Part shown: positions 35,335 through 43,846 of the stretch, one piece after another
How positions within the stretch are numbered: position 1 is the stretch's first letter
How the letters are laid out: the number at the start of each line of letters is the position of its first letter
DNA from: Amycolatopsis sp. A133
Lineage (GTDB): Bacteria > Actinomycetota > Actinomycetes > Mycobacteriales > Pseudonocardiaceae
Length of the DNA stretch: 64,000 nucleotides
NCBI RefSeq assembly: GCF_031082405.1
Contig: NZ_JAVHJU010000067.1
Span: 374,040-438,039, forward strand
Direction of reading: 5' to 3'
The notes under the pieces: generated by a model
Databases searched by the model: none
The model's input: the letters and a program-made list of their open reading frames with translations, nothing else
What the model was told of the DNA's origin: nothing
Translations under genes and position numbers: made by a program

Positions 35335-36917
35335 ACACTCACCTCGAGTTTGTTGCGGATGGCCGCGGCCAGCTCGTCGCGGTCGGAGAACGGGTGCACG
35401 ACGCCGCCGGCCTCCTGGCCGGACTCGTGTCCCTTGCCGGCGAGGAAGACGATGTCGCCCGGCCCGGCGAGCGAGACGGCGTGCGCGATGGCCTCGCGGC
35501 GGTCGCCGATCTCGACGACCTCGCCGCTCTCGGCGGGCCCGACCGAGCGGGCGCCGGCGAGCATGGCGGCGCGGATGGCCGCCGGGTCTTCGGAGCGCGG
35601 GTTGTCGTCGGTGACGATCAGGACCTCACTGCGGCGGGCCGCGGCCTCGCCCATCATCGGGCGCTTGGCGGTGTCGCGGTCGCCGCCGCAGCCGAGGACG
35701 GTGATGATCCGCCCCTCGGTGCGGGCCCGCAGCGCGTCCAGGCCCTGGGCGACCGCGGCCGGCTTGTGGGCGTAGTCGACGACGGCGGTGAACTCCTGGC
35801 CGACGTGGACGCGCTCCATCCGGCCCGGCACCTGCACCTGGGCCAGCCCGGCGACGATGTGCTCCAGCGACACCCCGGCGGTGCTCAGGATCGCGGCGGC
35901 GAGCACGGCGTTGGCGACGTTGAACTCGCCGGGCAGCGGGATCCGGGCGGCGGCGCGGGCGCCGTCCGGGCCGTGCAGGGTGAACGTCTGCTCGCCGTGC
36001 GGGGTGGCCTCGATGCCGGTGGCCTTCCAGGCCGCGCCGGTGGCCGGATCGGTCGTCACGGTGATCGTCTGCGGGGTGAGCAGGGCCCGGCCCCACGCGC
36101 TGTCGACCACGACGACCTCGTGCGTCGAACGGCCGTCGAACAGCAGGGACTTCGCGGCGAAGTACTCCTGCATGTCCTTGTGGAAGTCCAGGTGGTCCTG
36201 GGAGAGGTTGGTGAAGGCGCCGACGGCGAACCGGGTGCCGTTGACGCGGCCCAGCGCGAGCGCGTGGCTGGAGACCTCCATCGGCACGTGCGTGACGCCG
36301 CGCTCGAGCATCACCGCGAGCAGCGCCTGCAGGTCCGGCGCCTCGGGCGTGGTGAAGCCGCTGACCAGGCGTTCGCCGGCGATCCGGGTCTCGACCGTGC
36401 CGATCAGGCCGGTGGTCAGGCCGGCGGCCCGCAGACCGGCGTCGACCAGGTAGGACGTCGTGGTCTTGCCGGACGTGCCGGTGACGCCGAGGACGGCCAG
36501 CCGCAGCGAGGGCTCGCCGTAGATCCAGGCGGCGATCTCGCCGAGGGCCGCGCGCGGGTCCGGGTGCACGAGGACGGGGACGCCGGCGTCGCGCAGGGCG
36601 GGCCGCCCGGCGCCTTCGGCGTCGGTCAGCACCGCCACGGCGCCGGCGGCGACGGCCTGGTCGCTGAAGTCGGCGCCGTGGGCGCGGGCGCCCGGCAAGG
36701 CGGCGAAGAGGTCACCGGGCAGCACGTGCTGCGCGCGCAGCGTGGTGCCGGTGACGGTGAGCTCGGCCGCGTCGGGCGAGCCGGCGATGAGGCGGGCGTC
36801 CGCCCTGGCGAGCAGCGTCGCCAGCGGGACCGGGTCGATGCGCGCCGGGCGGGGCGGCGCGGGGACCGCTTTCACCGGGCTTTCCGGCACCTGGGAACTG
36901 GACGAGGACACGGACAC
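35331..36917 (-). CDS. murE: UDP-MurNAc-L-Ala-D-Glu--meso-diaminopimelate ligase
   Basis: Cytoplasmic Mur ligase of 528 residues adding the third stem residue. ATP site GVTGTSGKTTTSY, NLSQDHLDFHKDM and VVDYAHKPAAV are present, and DNPRSEDP is the signature that selects meso-diaminopimelate, matching a DAP-type cell wall. The N-terminal 25 residues are Ser/Pro-rich. GTG 36917 is used but GTG 36911 is equally placed and the ribosome site is weak. The 193-nt gap from ftsI holds a hairpin, so murE may have its own promoter. Confidence 0.95.
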   Translation of the reverse strand: MSVSSSSSQVPESPVKAVPAPPRPARIDPVPLATLLARADARLIAGSPDAAELTVTGTTLRAQHVLPGDLFAALPGARAHGADFSDQAVAAGAVAVLTDAEGAGRPALRDAGVPVLVHPDPRAALGEIAAWIYGEPSLRLAVLGVTGTSGKTTTSYLVDAGLRAAGLTTGLIGTVETRIAGERLVSGFTTPEAPDLQALLAVMLERGVTHVPMEVSSHALALGRVNGTRFAVGAFTNLSQDHLDFHKDMQEYFAAKSLLFDGRSTHEVVVVDSAWGRALLTPQTITVTTDPATGAAWKATGIEATPHGEQTFTLHGPDGARAAARIPLPGEFNVANAVLAAAILSTAGVSLEHIVAGLAQVQVPGRMERVHVGQEFTAVVDYAHKPAAVAQGLDALRARTEGRIITVLGCGGDRDTAKRPMMGEAAARRSEVLIVTDDNPRSEDPAAIRAAMLAGARSVGPAESGEVVEIGDRREAIAHAVSLAGPGDIVFLAGKGHESGQEAGGVVHPFSDRDELAAAIRNKLEVSV

Positions 36918-37068
36918 GGCCAAGAGGCTACCGGCGGGCGGTTCGGGCACCCGCACGCGGTACGGCGATTGCGTGCGAGCCGGGCACATGTGCTAAACGG
37001 CGGTCTCGACGTCGTTGTCCCGCAACGGTTTCCCCGTCGGAGCAGGCCGATGTGGACGCTCACGCGTC

Positions 37069-37098
37069 AAAGCCCGCTCACCCGCGTGAGGGGGCTTT
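37069..37098. terminator. Hairpin between ftsI and murE
   Basis: AAAGCCC (37069-37075) pairs with GGGCTTT (37092-37098) and the inner CTCAC (37077-37081) pairs with GTGAG (37086-37090). It is 12 nt past the ftsI stop on the leftward transcript. No T-run on that exit, so partial terminator or processing site. Nothing else is seen in this 193-nt gap. Confidence 0.6.
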
Positions 37099-37110
37099 AA
37101 CGGACAGTGC

Positions 37111-39039
37111 TTACGGGGCGATGATGAGCGGAACCTCCGGCGAGGGACCGTCGGACAACGGAATCTGGAACCGCTGCGTCACGTACGAGGCGATGGTGTG
37201 GAACAGCGGCGCGGCCGAGTGCCCCACCGGCAGCGTCGTGTCGGGCGCGTCGAGCCGGATCCCCACGACGAACCGCGGGTGGTCGGCGGGCAGGATGCCG
37301 GCGAAGGTGATGTTGTACAGGTGGTCGCTGTAGGCCTTCGTCCGCGGGTCGACCTGCTGGCCGGTGCCCGTTTTCCCGGAGATCTGGTAACCCTCGACCG
37401 CCGCCGAGGGCGCGGTGCCCTTCTGGAGGCCCTTGCCGTTCTGGGCGACCGCGCGCATCATGTCGCGCACCGTCTTGGCCGTCTGGGGGCCGACCACCTG
37501 GACCGCCTTGGGGGCCGGCTCGGGCACGGTCGTGCCGTCCGGGTTGACCTTCGCCTTGACGATGCGGGGTTCGACGCGCAGGCCGTCGTTGGCGATCGCC
37601 TGGTACATGCCGGCCATCTGCAGGACGGTCATCGACAGGCCCTGCCCGATGGGCAGGTTGCCGAAGGTGGTCGCCGACCACTGGCTGCGCGCGGGCACCA
37701 CGCCCGAGCTCTCACCGGGGAGACCGACGCCGGTGCGCTGGCCGAGGCCGAACGACTTGAGCAGGTTGGCGTAGCGCTCCTCGCCGATCTTCTGCGCCAG
37801 CAGCAGGGTGCCGATGTTGGACGACTTGGCGAAGATGCCGGTGGTGGTGAACGTCTGGGTCCCGTGGGTCCAGGCGTCGTGCACCGTCTTGTCGGCCACC
37901 TGCAGCGCGCCGGGCACCTCGATCGTCGACTCCGGTGTGGCGACGCCGTATTCGATCGCCCCGGTGGCGGTGACGAGCTTGTTGACCGACCCGGGCTCGA
38001 ACGGCGTGGTGACCGCGGGGTTGGCCAGGTCGTCGGTGGTCCAGTTGCTCTGGTCGTTGGGGTCGAACGTCTTGTCGTTGGCCAGCGCGTAGACCTCGCC
38101 GGTCTTGGCGTCCATGACGACGGCCTGCCCGCCCTTGGCGTGCGACTGCTGGACGTAGTCGGTCAGCTGGCGCTGGACCTCGTACTGCAGGTCGGAGTCG
38201 ATGGTCAGCTCGAGGTCCGAGCCGGGGACGGCGGCCTGCAGGTCGCGCTCGGTGCCCGGGATGACGACGTTGTCGCTGCCGTTCTTGGTGTTGACCAGCA
38301 TCCGGCCCGGCGTACCGGCCAGGTCGTTGTCGCGCAGCAGCTCGAGGCCGACGAGCCCGTGCAGGTTGTGCTTCGACACGTCCGGGTCTTCGGAGCGCCA
38401 GTTCGCGGCGCCGACGATGTTCGAGGCCAGGTTCCCACCCGGGTATTCGCGCAGCGCGCGCTTCTCGACGCCGATCCACGCGAAGTGCTTGACGATGTCG
38501 GCGGCGATGGAGGGCTCGACGTTGTTCACCAGGTAGGTGAAGGACGCCTGCTTGTGGAACAGGTCGAGCAGCTGCTGCTCGCTGAGCACGTTCGGCAGCT
38601 TGCCCGCGATGTACTTGGCGGCCGCGGCGGTCTCGGAGTCGAACGTCTTCGACGTGCCGGGGTTCTTCGCCGCGTAGTCGTCCATGCTCTTGTGCAGCGC
38701 CTTGAGGTTCACCGAGAGCGTGCGCACCTCGACGCTGAACGCCAGCTTCGCGCCGTTGCGGTCCACAATGGACCCGCGCTGGGCGGGGATGTCGATGGTC
38801 TGGGTGCGCTGCCGCTCGGCCGCGGCGGAGAGCGCCGCGGCGTCGAACCACTGCACCTGCACCAGTTTCACGCCGGCCACGAGCAGCACGGCGACCAGCA
38901 GCAGGCGCACGGCGGAGAACCGGCTGCGGTGCCCGCCGTTGCCGCGGCGCGCGGCCGCGCTGCGGGTGCCGGCGGCGTAGGTGCGCCGCGCGCTGCCCGC
39001 GGCGCGGGCGCGGACCTGGCTGCGGCCCGAAGCCATCAC
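37111..39039 (-). CDS. ftsI: Division transpeptidase FtsI/PbpB (class B PBP)
   Basis: Septal D,D-transpeptidase of 642 residues. A basic cytoplasmic tail, membrane helix (about 43-60), a dimerisation domain starting IDIPAQRGSIVDRNG, then the catalytic domain with Ser351-V-N-Lys354 (EPGSVNKL), Ser406-S-N408 and Lys556-T-G558 (SGKTGTGQ). A GTG at 39039 and an ATG at 39036 are adjacent; either fits the GGGAGG site, and both overlap the ftsL stop. Partner of FtsW; PASTA domains are absent. Confidence 0.96.
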   Translation of the reverse strand: MMASGRSQVRARAAGSARRTYAAGTRSAAARRGNGGHRSRFSAVRLLLVAVLLVAGVKLVQVQWFDAAALSAAAERQRTQTIDIPAQRGSIVDRNGAKLAFSVEVRTLSVNLKALHKSMDDYAAKNPGTSKTFDSETAAAAKYIAGKLPNVLSEQQLLDLFHKQASFTYLVNNVEPSIAADIVKHFAWIGVEKRALREYPGGNLASNIVGAANWRSEDPDVSKHNLHGLVGLELLRDNDLAGTPGRMLVNTKNGSDNVVIPGTERDLQAAVPGSDLELTIDSDLQYEVQRQLTDYVQQSHAKGGQAVVMDAKTGEVYALANDKTFDPNDQSNWTTDDLANPAVTTPFEPGSVNKLVTATGAIEYGVATPESTIEVPGALQVADKTVHDAWTHGTQTFTTTGIFAKSSNIGTLLLAQKIGEERYANLLKSFGLGQRTGVGLPGESSGVVPARSQWSATTFGNLPIGQGLSMTVLQMAGMYQAIANDGLRVEPRIVKAKVNPDGTTVPEPAPKAVQVVGPQTAKTVRDMMRAVAQNGKGLQKGTAPSAAVEGYQISGKTGTGQQVDPRTKAYSDHLYNITFAGILPADHPRFVVGIRLDAPDTTLPVGHSAAPLFHTIASYVTQRFQIPLSDGPSPEVPLIIAP

Positions 39040-39770
39040 TGGCCGCCTCCCGGCTGCGCCGGCGGCTGCTCCTCGGCGGGCACGGCGGGCTGGTCACCCT
39101 CGATCGGCGCACCCTGCTGCGACTGCGTGCCGGCGGCGGGCGCGGCGGGCGGCGCGGCCGGCACGACCGGGGCGTCCGCCTTGGCCTCCTTGGGCTCGCC
39201 GACGAGCGAGGTCTTGCCGTCCGGGCCGACGACGATCCGCGCCGGGTCGCCGCCGGGCACCATGCCCAGCTGCTGGGCCGCGGGGGCCAGCGAAGCGGGC
39301 GATTCGGCCTTCGCGACGTCGCGCTGCAGCTGTTCCTTCTGCTCGGCCAGGTTCGCGTTGGTGGTGCGCAGCTGCTCGAGCCGGTAGGAGTCGGCGATGG
39401 CCTGCGTGGTCAGCCACAGCGTGGTCGCCACCCCGGCGGCCAGCAGCGCCATCATGATCAGCACGAACGACGCCCGCGACTTCGGCAGCAGCGACTTCAG
39501 CTTGAGCTTCGGCAGCTCCGGCGGCTCGGCGGGCCGCGCCTTCGGTTCCGGCCGCGCCTCCCGCTCCTTCAGCAGGTCGGCGCGCTGGGCGCGGCGGGCG
39601 TAGGCGCGTTCGGCGGCGGAAGTGCGGCCGCGCGACCCGCGCCGGGGCGCGGCCTTGCCCGGCTGCGGCGCCTGCGGGTCCGGCTCGACGGTGGTCGAGG
39701 TGCGGGCGGCGTCGCTGCGGCCCCGCGTCGCCGGCGCGGCCCGGCGGCGGGACTTCGCGGGAGCGGTCAT
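39036..39770 (-). CDS. ftsL: FtsL-like septum protein with basic N-terminus
   Basis: Bitopic protein of 244 residues in the ftsL position between rsmH and ftsI. A long basic Ala/Pro/Arg tail (1-100) precedes one helix (about 101-125, SFVLIMMALLAAGVATTLWL), then a short coiled coil (EQLRTTNANLAEQKEQLQRD) and a Pro/Ala/Gln-rich end that looks disordered. It is much longer than E. coli FtsL (about 120), as in other actinobacteria. Assignment rests on position and architecture. It overlaps rsmH and ftsI by 4 nt each. Confidence 0.82.
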   Translation of the reverse strand: MTAPAKSRRRAAPATRGRSDAARTSTTVEPDPQAPQPGKAAPRRGSRGRTSAAERAYARRAQRADLLKEREARPEPKARPAEPPELPKLKLKSLLPKSRASFVLIMMALLAAGVATTLWLTTQAIADSYRLEQLRTTNANLAEQKEQLQRDVAKAESPASLAPAAQQLGMVPGGDPARIVVGPDGKTSLVGEPKEAKADAPVVPAAPPAAPAAGTQSQQGAPIEGDQPAVPAEEQPPAQPGGGQ

Positions 39771-40720
39771 CGCGGCTCTCCGATCCTCTCTGCGGCCCGC
39801 AGCCGCACCGAAGCGGCACGCGGGTTTCGTTCGATCTCCTCTTCGCCGGCCTTCTCGGCGCCGCGCGTCAGGAGCTTCAGCTCCGGTCCGTGCCCCGGCA
39901 GTTCCACCGGGAGCCCTTCCGGGGTGCGGGACTTCGCGAGCTCGGCCAGCGCCTGCTTGACCAGCCGGTCCTCCAGGGACTGGTACGACTCGACGACGAT
40001 CCGCCCGCCGGTCCGCAGTGCGCCCAGCGCCGCCGGCATGGCGCGGCGCAGCACCTCCAGTTCGCCGTTGACCTCGATCCGCAGCGCCTGGAACGTGCGC
40101 TTGGCCGGGTGCCCGCCGGTGCGGCGGGTCGCCGCCGGGACGGCGTCGTAGAGCAGCTCGACCAGGCGCCCGCTGTTGGTGAACGGCTCCTTCTCGCGCG
40201 CGGCCACGACCGCCTTGACGATCCGCTGGGCGAAGCGCTCCTCGCCGTAGTCCCGCAGGATCCGGATGAGTTCGCCCGGCGCGTAGGTGTTGAGGACGTC
40301 GGCGGCGGTGAACCCGGTGGTGGGGTCCATCCGCATGTCCAGCGGCGAGTCCTTGGAGTAGGCGAAGCCGCGCTCGGCGCGGTCCAGCTGCATCGACGAG
40401 ACGCCGAGGTCGAACAGGATGCCGTCGGCTTTCTCGAGGCCCACGCTTTCGAGGGCCTCCGGCAGCCCGTCGTAGACCGTGTGGACGAAGTCGACGCGGT
40501 CGCCGTGGCGGGCCAGGCGTTCCGCCGACTTCTCCAGCGCGGCGGGATCGCGGTCCAGCGCGACGAGCCGCAGCCGCGGGAACGTCTCCAGCAGGGCGTC
40601 GGAATGCCCGCCGAGGCCGACCGTCGCGTCCACGAGGACGCCGTCGCGGTCGGCGAACACGGGAGTGAACAGCTCGACTATCCGGCTCAGCAGTACCGGG
40701 ACGTGCTCGGGTGCCGTCAT
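39767..40720 (-). CDS. rsmH: 16S rRNA m4C1402 methyltransferase
   Basis: SAM-dependent RNA methyltransferase of 317 residues modifying C1402 in the ribosomal P site. It has HVPVLLSRIVELF, VDATVGLGGHSDALL, ILFDLGVSSMQLD, GFAYSKDSPLDMRMD and a GHPAKRTFQALRIEVNGEL segment. Located between mraZ and ftsL; the leader before it contains a long hairpin (40769-40862). Confidence 0.96.
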   Translation of the reverse strand: MTAPEHVPVLLSRIVELFTPVFADRDGVLVDATVGLGGHSDALLETFPRLRLVALDRDPAALEKSAERLARHGDRVDFVHTVYDGLPEALESVGLEKADGILFDLGVSSMQLDRAERGFAYSKDSPLDMRMDPTTGFTAADVLNTYAPGELIRILRDYGEERFAQRIVKAVVAAREKEPFTNSGRLVELLYDAVPAATRRTGGHPAKRTFQALRIEVNGELEVLRRAMPAALGALRTGGRIVVESYQSLEDRLVKQALAELAKSRTPEGLPVELPGHGPELKLLTRGAEKAGEEEIERNPRAASVRLRAAERIGEPR

Positions 40721-40768
40721 GGTGTTCCCTCCCCCTCTCTCGCCTGGGCGGCCCGGGGGGAAATATGG

Positions 40769-40862
40769 CGGATGCCGTCAGGTCCCTGTCCGCCCGCTGC
40801 TGACCTGGTACCGGGGAAGGTGCACCAGGGCCATTGAGCGGACAGAGGCCTCACGGCATCCG
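40769..40862 (-). ncRNA. Candidate mraW-motif leader RNA
   Basis: Outer arms 40769-40793 and 40838-40862 (25 nt each) pair at 22 positions by my count. Between them lies a nested hairpin in which CCTGGT and ACC pair with GGT and ACCAGG across TTCCCC with a 2-nt bulge. It is in the 217-nt spacer between mraZ and rsmH on the dcw transcript. The mraW RNA motif, described from actinobacteria ahead of this gene, has such a place and shape; assignment by position and structure, not by a covariance search. Confidence 0.55.
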
Positions 40863-40937
40863 GGTGGGCTTCCCCTACATCGCGCGGGCGGCGAACCTCT
40901 CGTCCCCCGACGACGAAGGTGCACCGCGACCGCACGC

Positions 40938-41369
40938 CTAGAAGACGCCCGGCAGTACTTCCTCTCGAGCCTTCGCGTAGCTGTCTTCGTGCTCCTCCAG
41001 GTACGCCTGCCACGCTTGGGCGTCCCAGATCTCCAGCCTGGTGATCGCCCCGATCACCACGCACTCCTTGCTGAGCCCCGCGTAGCGGCGGAGCTCGGGC
41101 GCGATGGTGATGCGCCCTTGACCGTCCGGACGTTGCTCGTCCGTGCCGGCGAACAGGTAGCGCTGGTAGGCCCGAACCGCCTCGTTCGTGAACGGGGCGT
41201 CGGCGACCTTGCGCGCCATCTGCTCGAACTCGGCGCGGGGGAAGACGAAGAGGCAGTGGTCCTGCCCCTTGGTAAGCATCAGCCCACCCGCCAAGGCGTC
41301 ACGGAACTTCGCGGGCAGCGCGAGCCGCCCTTTGTCGTCCAGTTTCGGGGTGTGGGTGCCGAGGAACAC
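40938..41369 (-). CDS. mraZ: MraZ transcription regulator
   Basis: DNA-binding regulator of 143 residues, the normal length, with two SpoVT-AbrB-like repeats that start FLGTHTPKLDDKGRLALP and DGQGRITIAPELRRYAG. It forms ring-shaped oligomers that bind TGGG-type repeats near its own promoter and represses the dcw operon in relatives. GTG 41369 is used, with GGGAGG 8 nt ahead. Confidence 0.95.
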   Translation of the reverse strand: MFLGTHTPKLDDKGRLALPAKFRDALAGGLMLTKGQDHCLFVFPRAEFEQMARKVADAPFTNEAVRAYQRYLFAGTDEQRPDGQGRITIAPELRRYAGLSKECVVIGAITRLEIWDAQAWQAYLEEHEDSYAKAREEVLPGVF

Positions 41370-41434
41370 GGCCTCCACCTCCCTACCGTCCACGGTGGCG
41401 AACCACCCCGGATGGCGACGGGGCTTCCCTTCCG

Positions 41435-41476
41435 CCCCACTGGCCACCACCGTACCCCACTTTTCACCACAGTCAA
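41435..41476 (-). promoter_or_regulatory. mraZ promoter with four MraZ-type repeats at 10-nt spacing
   Basis: On the leftward strand GTGGTG (41470-41465), GTGGGG (41460-41455), GTGGTG (41450-41445) and GTGGGG (41440-41435) recur every 10 nt, as expected for MraZ, which binds direct TGGGN repeats five bases apart. A promoter-like TTGACT (41476-41471), 16-nt spacer and TACGGT (41454-41449) overlaps them, so the repeats would let MraZ block RNA polymerase. Confidence 0.72.
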
Positions 41477-41743
41477 CGCGACAAAAGCGCGAACCACTCC
41501 GTCGAGTGTTCCGTTTGCGCAGGTCAGCAGGGTGGGGCCTGGTGGGGGCGGTGGTGGGGGACGGTGGCCAAGATCCCCCACGCCGGGGTCCGGAGCAACC
41601 TCAGCTGCTGCCCATGCGTCCGCATAACGGCCGCGAAAGAACCCTCCCGCCCCCAAGTGGGGCCCCGTGGGGCCCGCTTGGCCCCGCAGTGGGGACCGGT
41701 GGGGCCGCCCGTGGGTCAAGGTGGGGACCCCAGCGTGACCCGC

Positions 41744-41902
41744 GGGGCATCACGCGTGATCCAGGAGGCATCACGCGTGCTTGAGCGGGCATCACCCGCC
41801 GAGACGTGTCGGCCTTCCCACCACGCGAGATGCCCCTCCAATCACGCGTGATGCCCCGCTGATCACACGTGATGCCCCTGCAATCACACGTGATGCCTCT
41901 TG
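41744..41902. repeat. Inverted array of about 21-nt CGCGTGAT units, array 1
   Basis: Two to three direct units (GGGGCATCACGCGTGATCC type) are followed by four inverted units (AATCACGCGTGATGCCCC type), some degenerate. It starts 4 nt beyond the EspG-like stop and ends well before the mraZ promoter, so it fills the 3' region of the ESX cassette. The core ATCACGCGTGAT is itself a palindrome. Between 41477 and 41743 I see no gene, only GC-rich sequence. Confidence 0.85.
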
Positions 41903-41906
41903 GCGC

Positions 41907-42638
41907 TCAGTCTTGCGGGGTCAGGAGAGCGGCGACGCGGGTGGCCAAGCGGGGGCTGTCGACCGGGCTCACCGTCACCCACTCCTGGCCGCCGCGGCCT
42001 GCGGTCTTCGTCGCGCAATACGCGCCGACGTCGGTGTCGAACCACGTCAAGCCACCCACCCGCTCCACCCGGCCCGACGCCGAGCGGCGGCTGACGCTGA
42101 ACTGCCCCGCCGCGTACACCGGCCGGGCCTGGATCGCCCGGACCTCCTCGAGTTGCGCCGACGTCGCCCCCGAAACGGCGTCCGGTGCCCCCGAGAGCGT
42201 CGACGCCGGGAGGCTGATGCCGTAGCCGGGGCCGGCCGACAGCTCCGGGAGGACGTCCACGATCGCCGTGCAGAGCTCGCCCTCGCCGATCGAATCGAGG
42301 CTGATCGTCTGCTCCGGCTGGGTCGCCAGCACGGCGCGGCGGCCCCGGGACGCCGTCACCGCGCGGAACGGCGCCGGTGCCGTCATGTCCGCCAGCGCCT
42401 CGCACGCGACGAACACGTCGGCGTCCGCGAGCAGGTTCAGGCGCGACGCCAGTGCGGGCTCCAGCCGGGAACCGTCGTAGAGGCCGCGCTCGGCGAGGTT
42501 GCCGTAGACCGCCTTCCGCACCTCGGCGCGTTCCTCGTCGGTCGCGCCGACGCTGCGGACGCTCAGCGGTTCCGGCGGGCGGTCGTGGCCGAGGTCGGTC
42601 CAGAGGATGTCGAACGCCGACGCCGAAACGCGGATCAA
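41907..42638 (-). CDS. EspG-family type VII secretion chaperone
   Basis: Protein of 243 residues. FDILWTDLGHDRPPEPLSV and SVGATDEERAEV followed by LAERGLYDG match the EspG family, cytoplasmic chaperones that bind PPE proteins before ESX export. It directly follows a PPE-like gene. The best start is TTG at 42638, where TTGA overlaps the previous stop, so translation is coupled; family alignment of LIRVSASAFD supports it. Ends next to a repeat array. Confidence 0.82.
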   Translation of the reverse strand: MIRVSASAFDILWTDLGHDRPPEPLSVRSVGATDEERAEVRKAVYGNLAERGLYDGSRLEPALASRLNLLADADVFVACEALADMTAPAPFRAVTASRGRRAVLATQPEQTISLDSIGEGELCTAIVDVLPELSAGPGYGISLPASTLSGAPDAVSGATSAQLEEVRAIQARPVYAAGQFSVSRRSASGRVERVGGLTWFDTDVGAYCATKTAGRGGQEWVTVSPVDSPRLATRVAALLTPQD

Positions 42639-43192
42639 GCCCGCCCCAGCGCCGGCGGGGCGGGGAACGTCTCGGCGGGCACGTGGCCGCGCAGGGCGGT
42701 GTCCCGCGTCCGCAGGACGTCGATCGCCTTCTGCCGCGCGGCCTCCGCTTCGGCACGGCGGGCCGCCATCTCCCCGGCGAGCCCGGCCAGGACCAGCACG
42801 TTCCCGGAGGACGCCGCGTCGCGGATCATCGACGCCGGGTCGTAGGTCACCGGCGGCGGCATGTCGGCCCGGGCCCGCGCGGCCACCTCGGCCTGCGCGC
42901 CGACGGCCTGGCCGACCGACGCCGAGACGGCGGCGGAGTGCAAAAGCCACCGCGCGGCCCGGCCCAGTGCCGCCCGCGCCGCGTCCCCCGCCTGGCCGCG
43001 CCAGTGCTCGTCCGTGGCGGCGACCAGCGCGGCGACGTCGGCGGTGGACTCCTGCAGCCGTTTCGCCAGCCCGTCCCAGCGCGCGCCCGCCTCCCCCGCG
43101 GCGACCGGGTCGTTGCCGCGGGCGACCTCCGCGGCCATCGCCTCGTGGCTGTAGGCCTCGTACCGCGCGGTGGGAACGGGGGGTTCGGGCAC
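42635..43192 (-). CDS. PPE-like ESX substrate
   Basis: Mostly helical protein of 185 residues. The YEAYSHEAMAAEV start, Ala-rich helices and Trp64-x-Gly66 (HWRGQAGD) fit PPE/WXG-type N-terminal domains. The adjacent EspG-like gene supports the PPE assignment. Without a long C-terminal region, it is one of the short actinobacterial forms. Confidence 0.7.
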   Translation of the reverse strand: MPEPPVPTARYEAYSHEAMAAEVARGNDPVAAGEAGARWDGLAKRLQESTADVAALVAATDEHWRGQAGDAARAALGRAARWLLHSAAVSASVGQAVGAQAEVAARARADMPPPVTYDPASMIRDAASSGNVLVLAGLAGEMAARRAEAEAARQKAIDVLRTRDTALRGHVPAETFPAPPALGRA

Positions 43193-43204
43193 GGCGCACC
43201 TCTC

Positions 43205-43846
43205 TCAGGGCAGCTTCGGTTCGACCAGCCCGGCCACCGTGCCCGCGCGCCGGCACGCGAGCGGGGTGTCCGAGAAGCCGGTGTTGCTGACGTCGATCTG
43301 GACACTGGCGCCGTCGCCGACCCCGAGCAGCACGGCGCAGGTGCCGTCGGCGGCCCGCTTGTCGGCGACCTTCAGCGCCGGGTGGGTGCCGACCGTCGTC
43401 TTCGTGGCGTTCTTCTTGGCGACGTCGAGGTCGGCCAGGCCGTTCTTCTCGTCGAAGGTGACGGTGACGCCGAAGGTGCCGGGCACGGTCCAGTCGCAGG
43501 CCCGGGCACCGGCGATGTCCTTGGGCTTGCCGAGCACGCTCACCCCGGCGGCCGACCGGTCCTGCGGGGAGAGCAGCGTGCAAGGGTCGAGCGCGGCGAG
43601 GCCGGTGGCCGAAGCGGAGGGCGGCGGCACGGCGGGGGCCTGCGCGGAGGTGTGCCCCGCGGCGGCCGGCGGAGCGGTCTGCTGCCCGCACGCGGCGAGG
43701 GAGAAAAGAAGGAGAGGGACGAGACGGAGCCCGCGCCTGCCCGGGCGGGTCCCACGGCTCGGGACACCCACCGGCTCACCCGGCCCGCGCGCCGGCCCGT
43801 CGCTACCCCGCGCGGCCGTCCGCTCCTCGCGCACCGGCTCAGCCAC
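43205..43846 (-). CDS. DUF3558-type lipoprotein
   Basis: Protein of 213 residues with a hydrophobic lipobox segment VPLLLFSLAACGQQ; Cys of the LAAC motif would be lipidated, fixing it to the outer face of the membrane. After a Pro/Ala linker the domain has DPCTLLSPQDRSAAG, ACDWTVPG and a C-terminal Cys pair, as in DUF3558. The first 37 residues before the lipobox are charged, so a later start is possible; GTG 43846 overlaps the previous gene by 8 nt. It is a frequent companion of ESX cassettes in this family. Confidence 0.77.
   Translation of the reverse strand: MAEPVREERTAARGSDGPARGPGEPVGVPSRGTRPGRRGLRLVPLLLFSLAACGQQTAPPAAAGHTSAQAPAVPPPSASATGLAALDPCTLLSPQDRSAAGVSVLGKPKDIAGARACDWTVPGTFGVTVTFDEKNGLADLDVAKKNATKTTVGTHPALKVADKRAADGTCAVLLGVGDGASVQIDVSNTGFSDTPLACRRAGTVAGLVEPKLP

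Noticed and set aside
41744..41902. CRISPR-like array
   Set aside because: Units are contiguous and change orientation in the middle, with no unique spacers and no cas genes.
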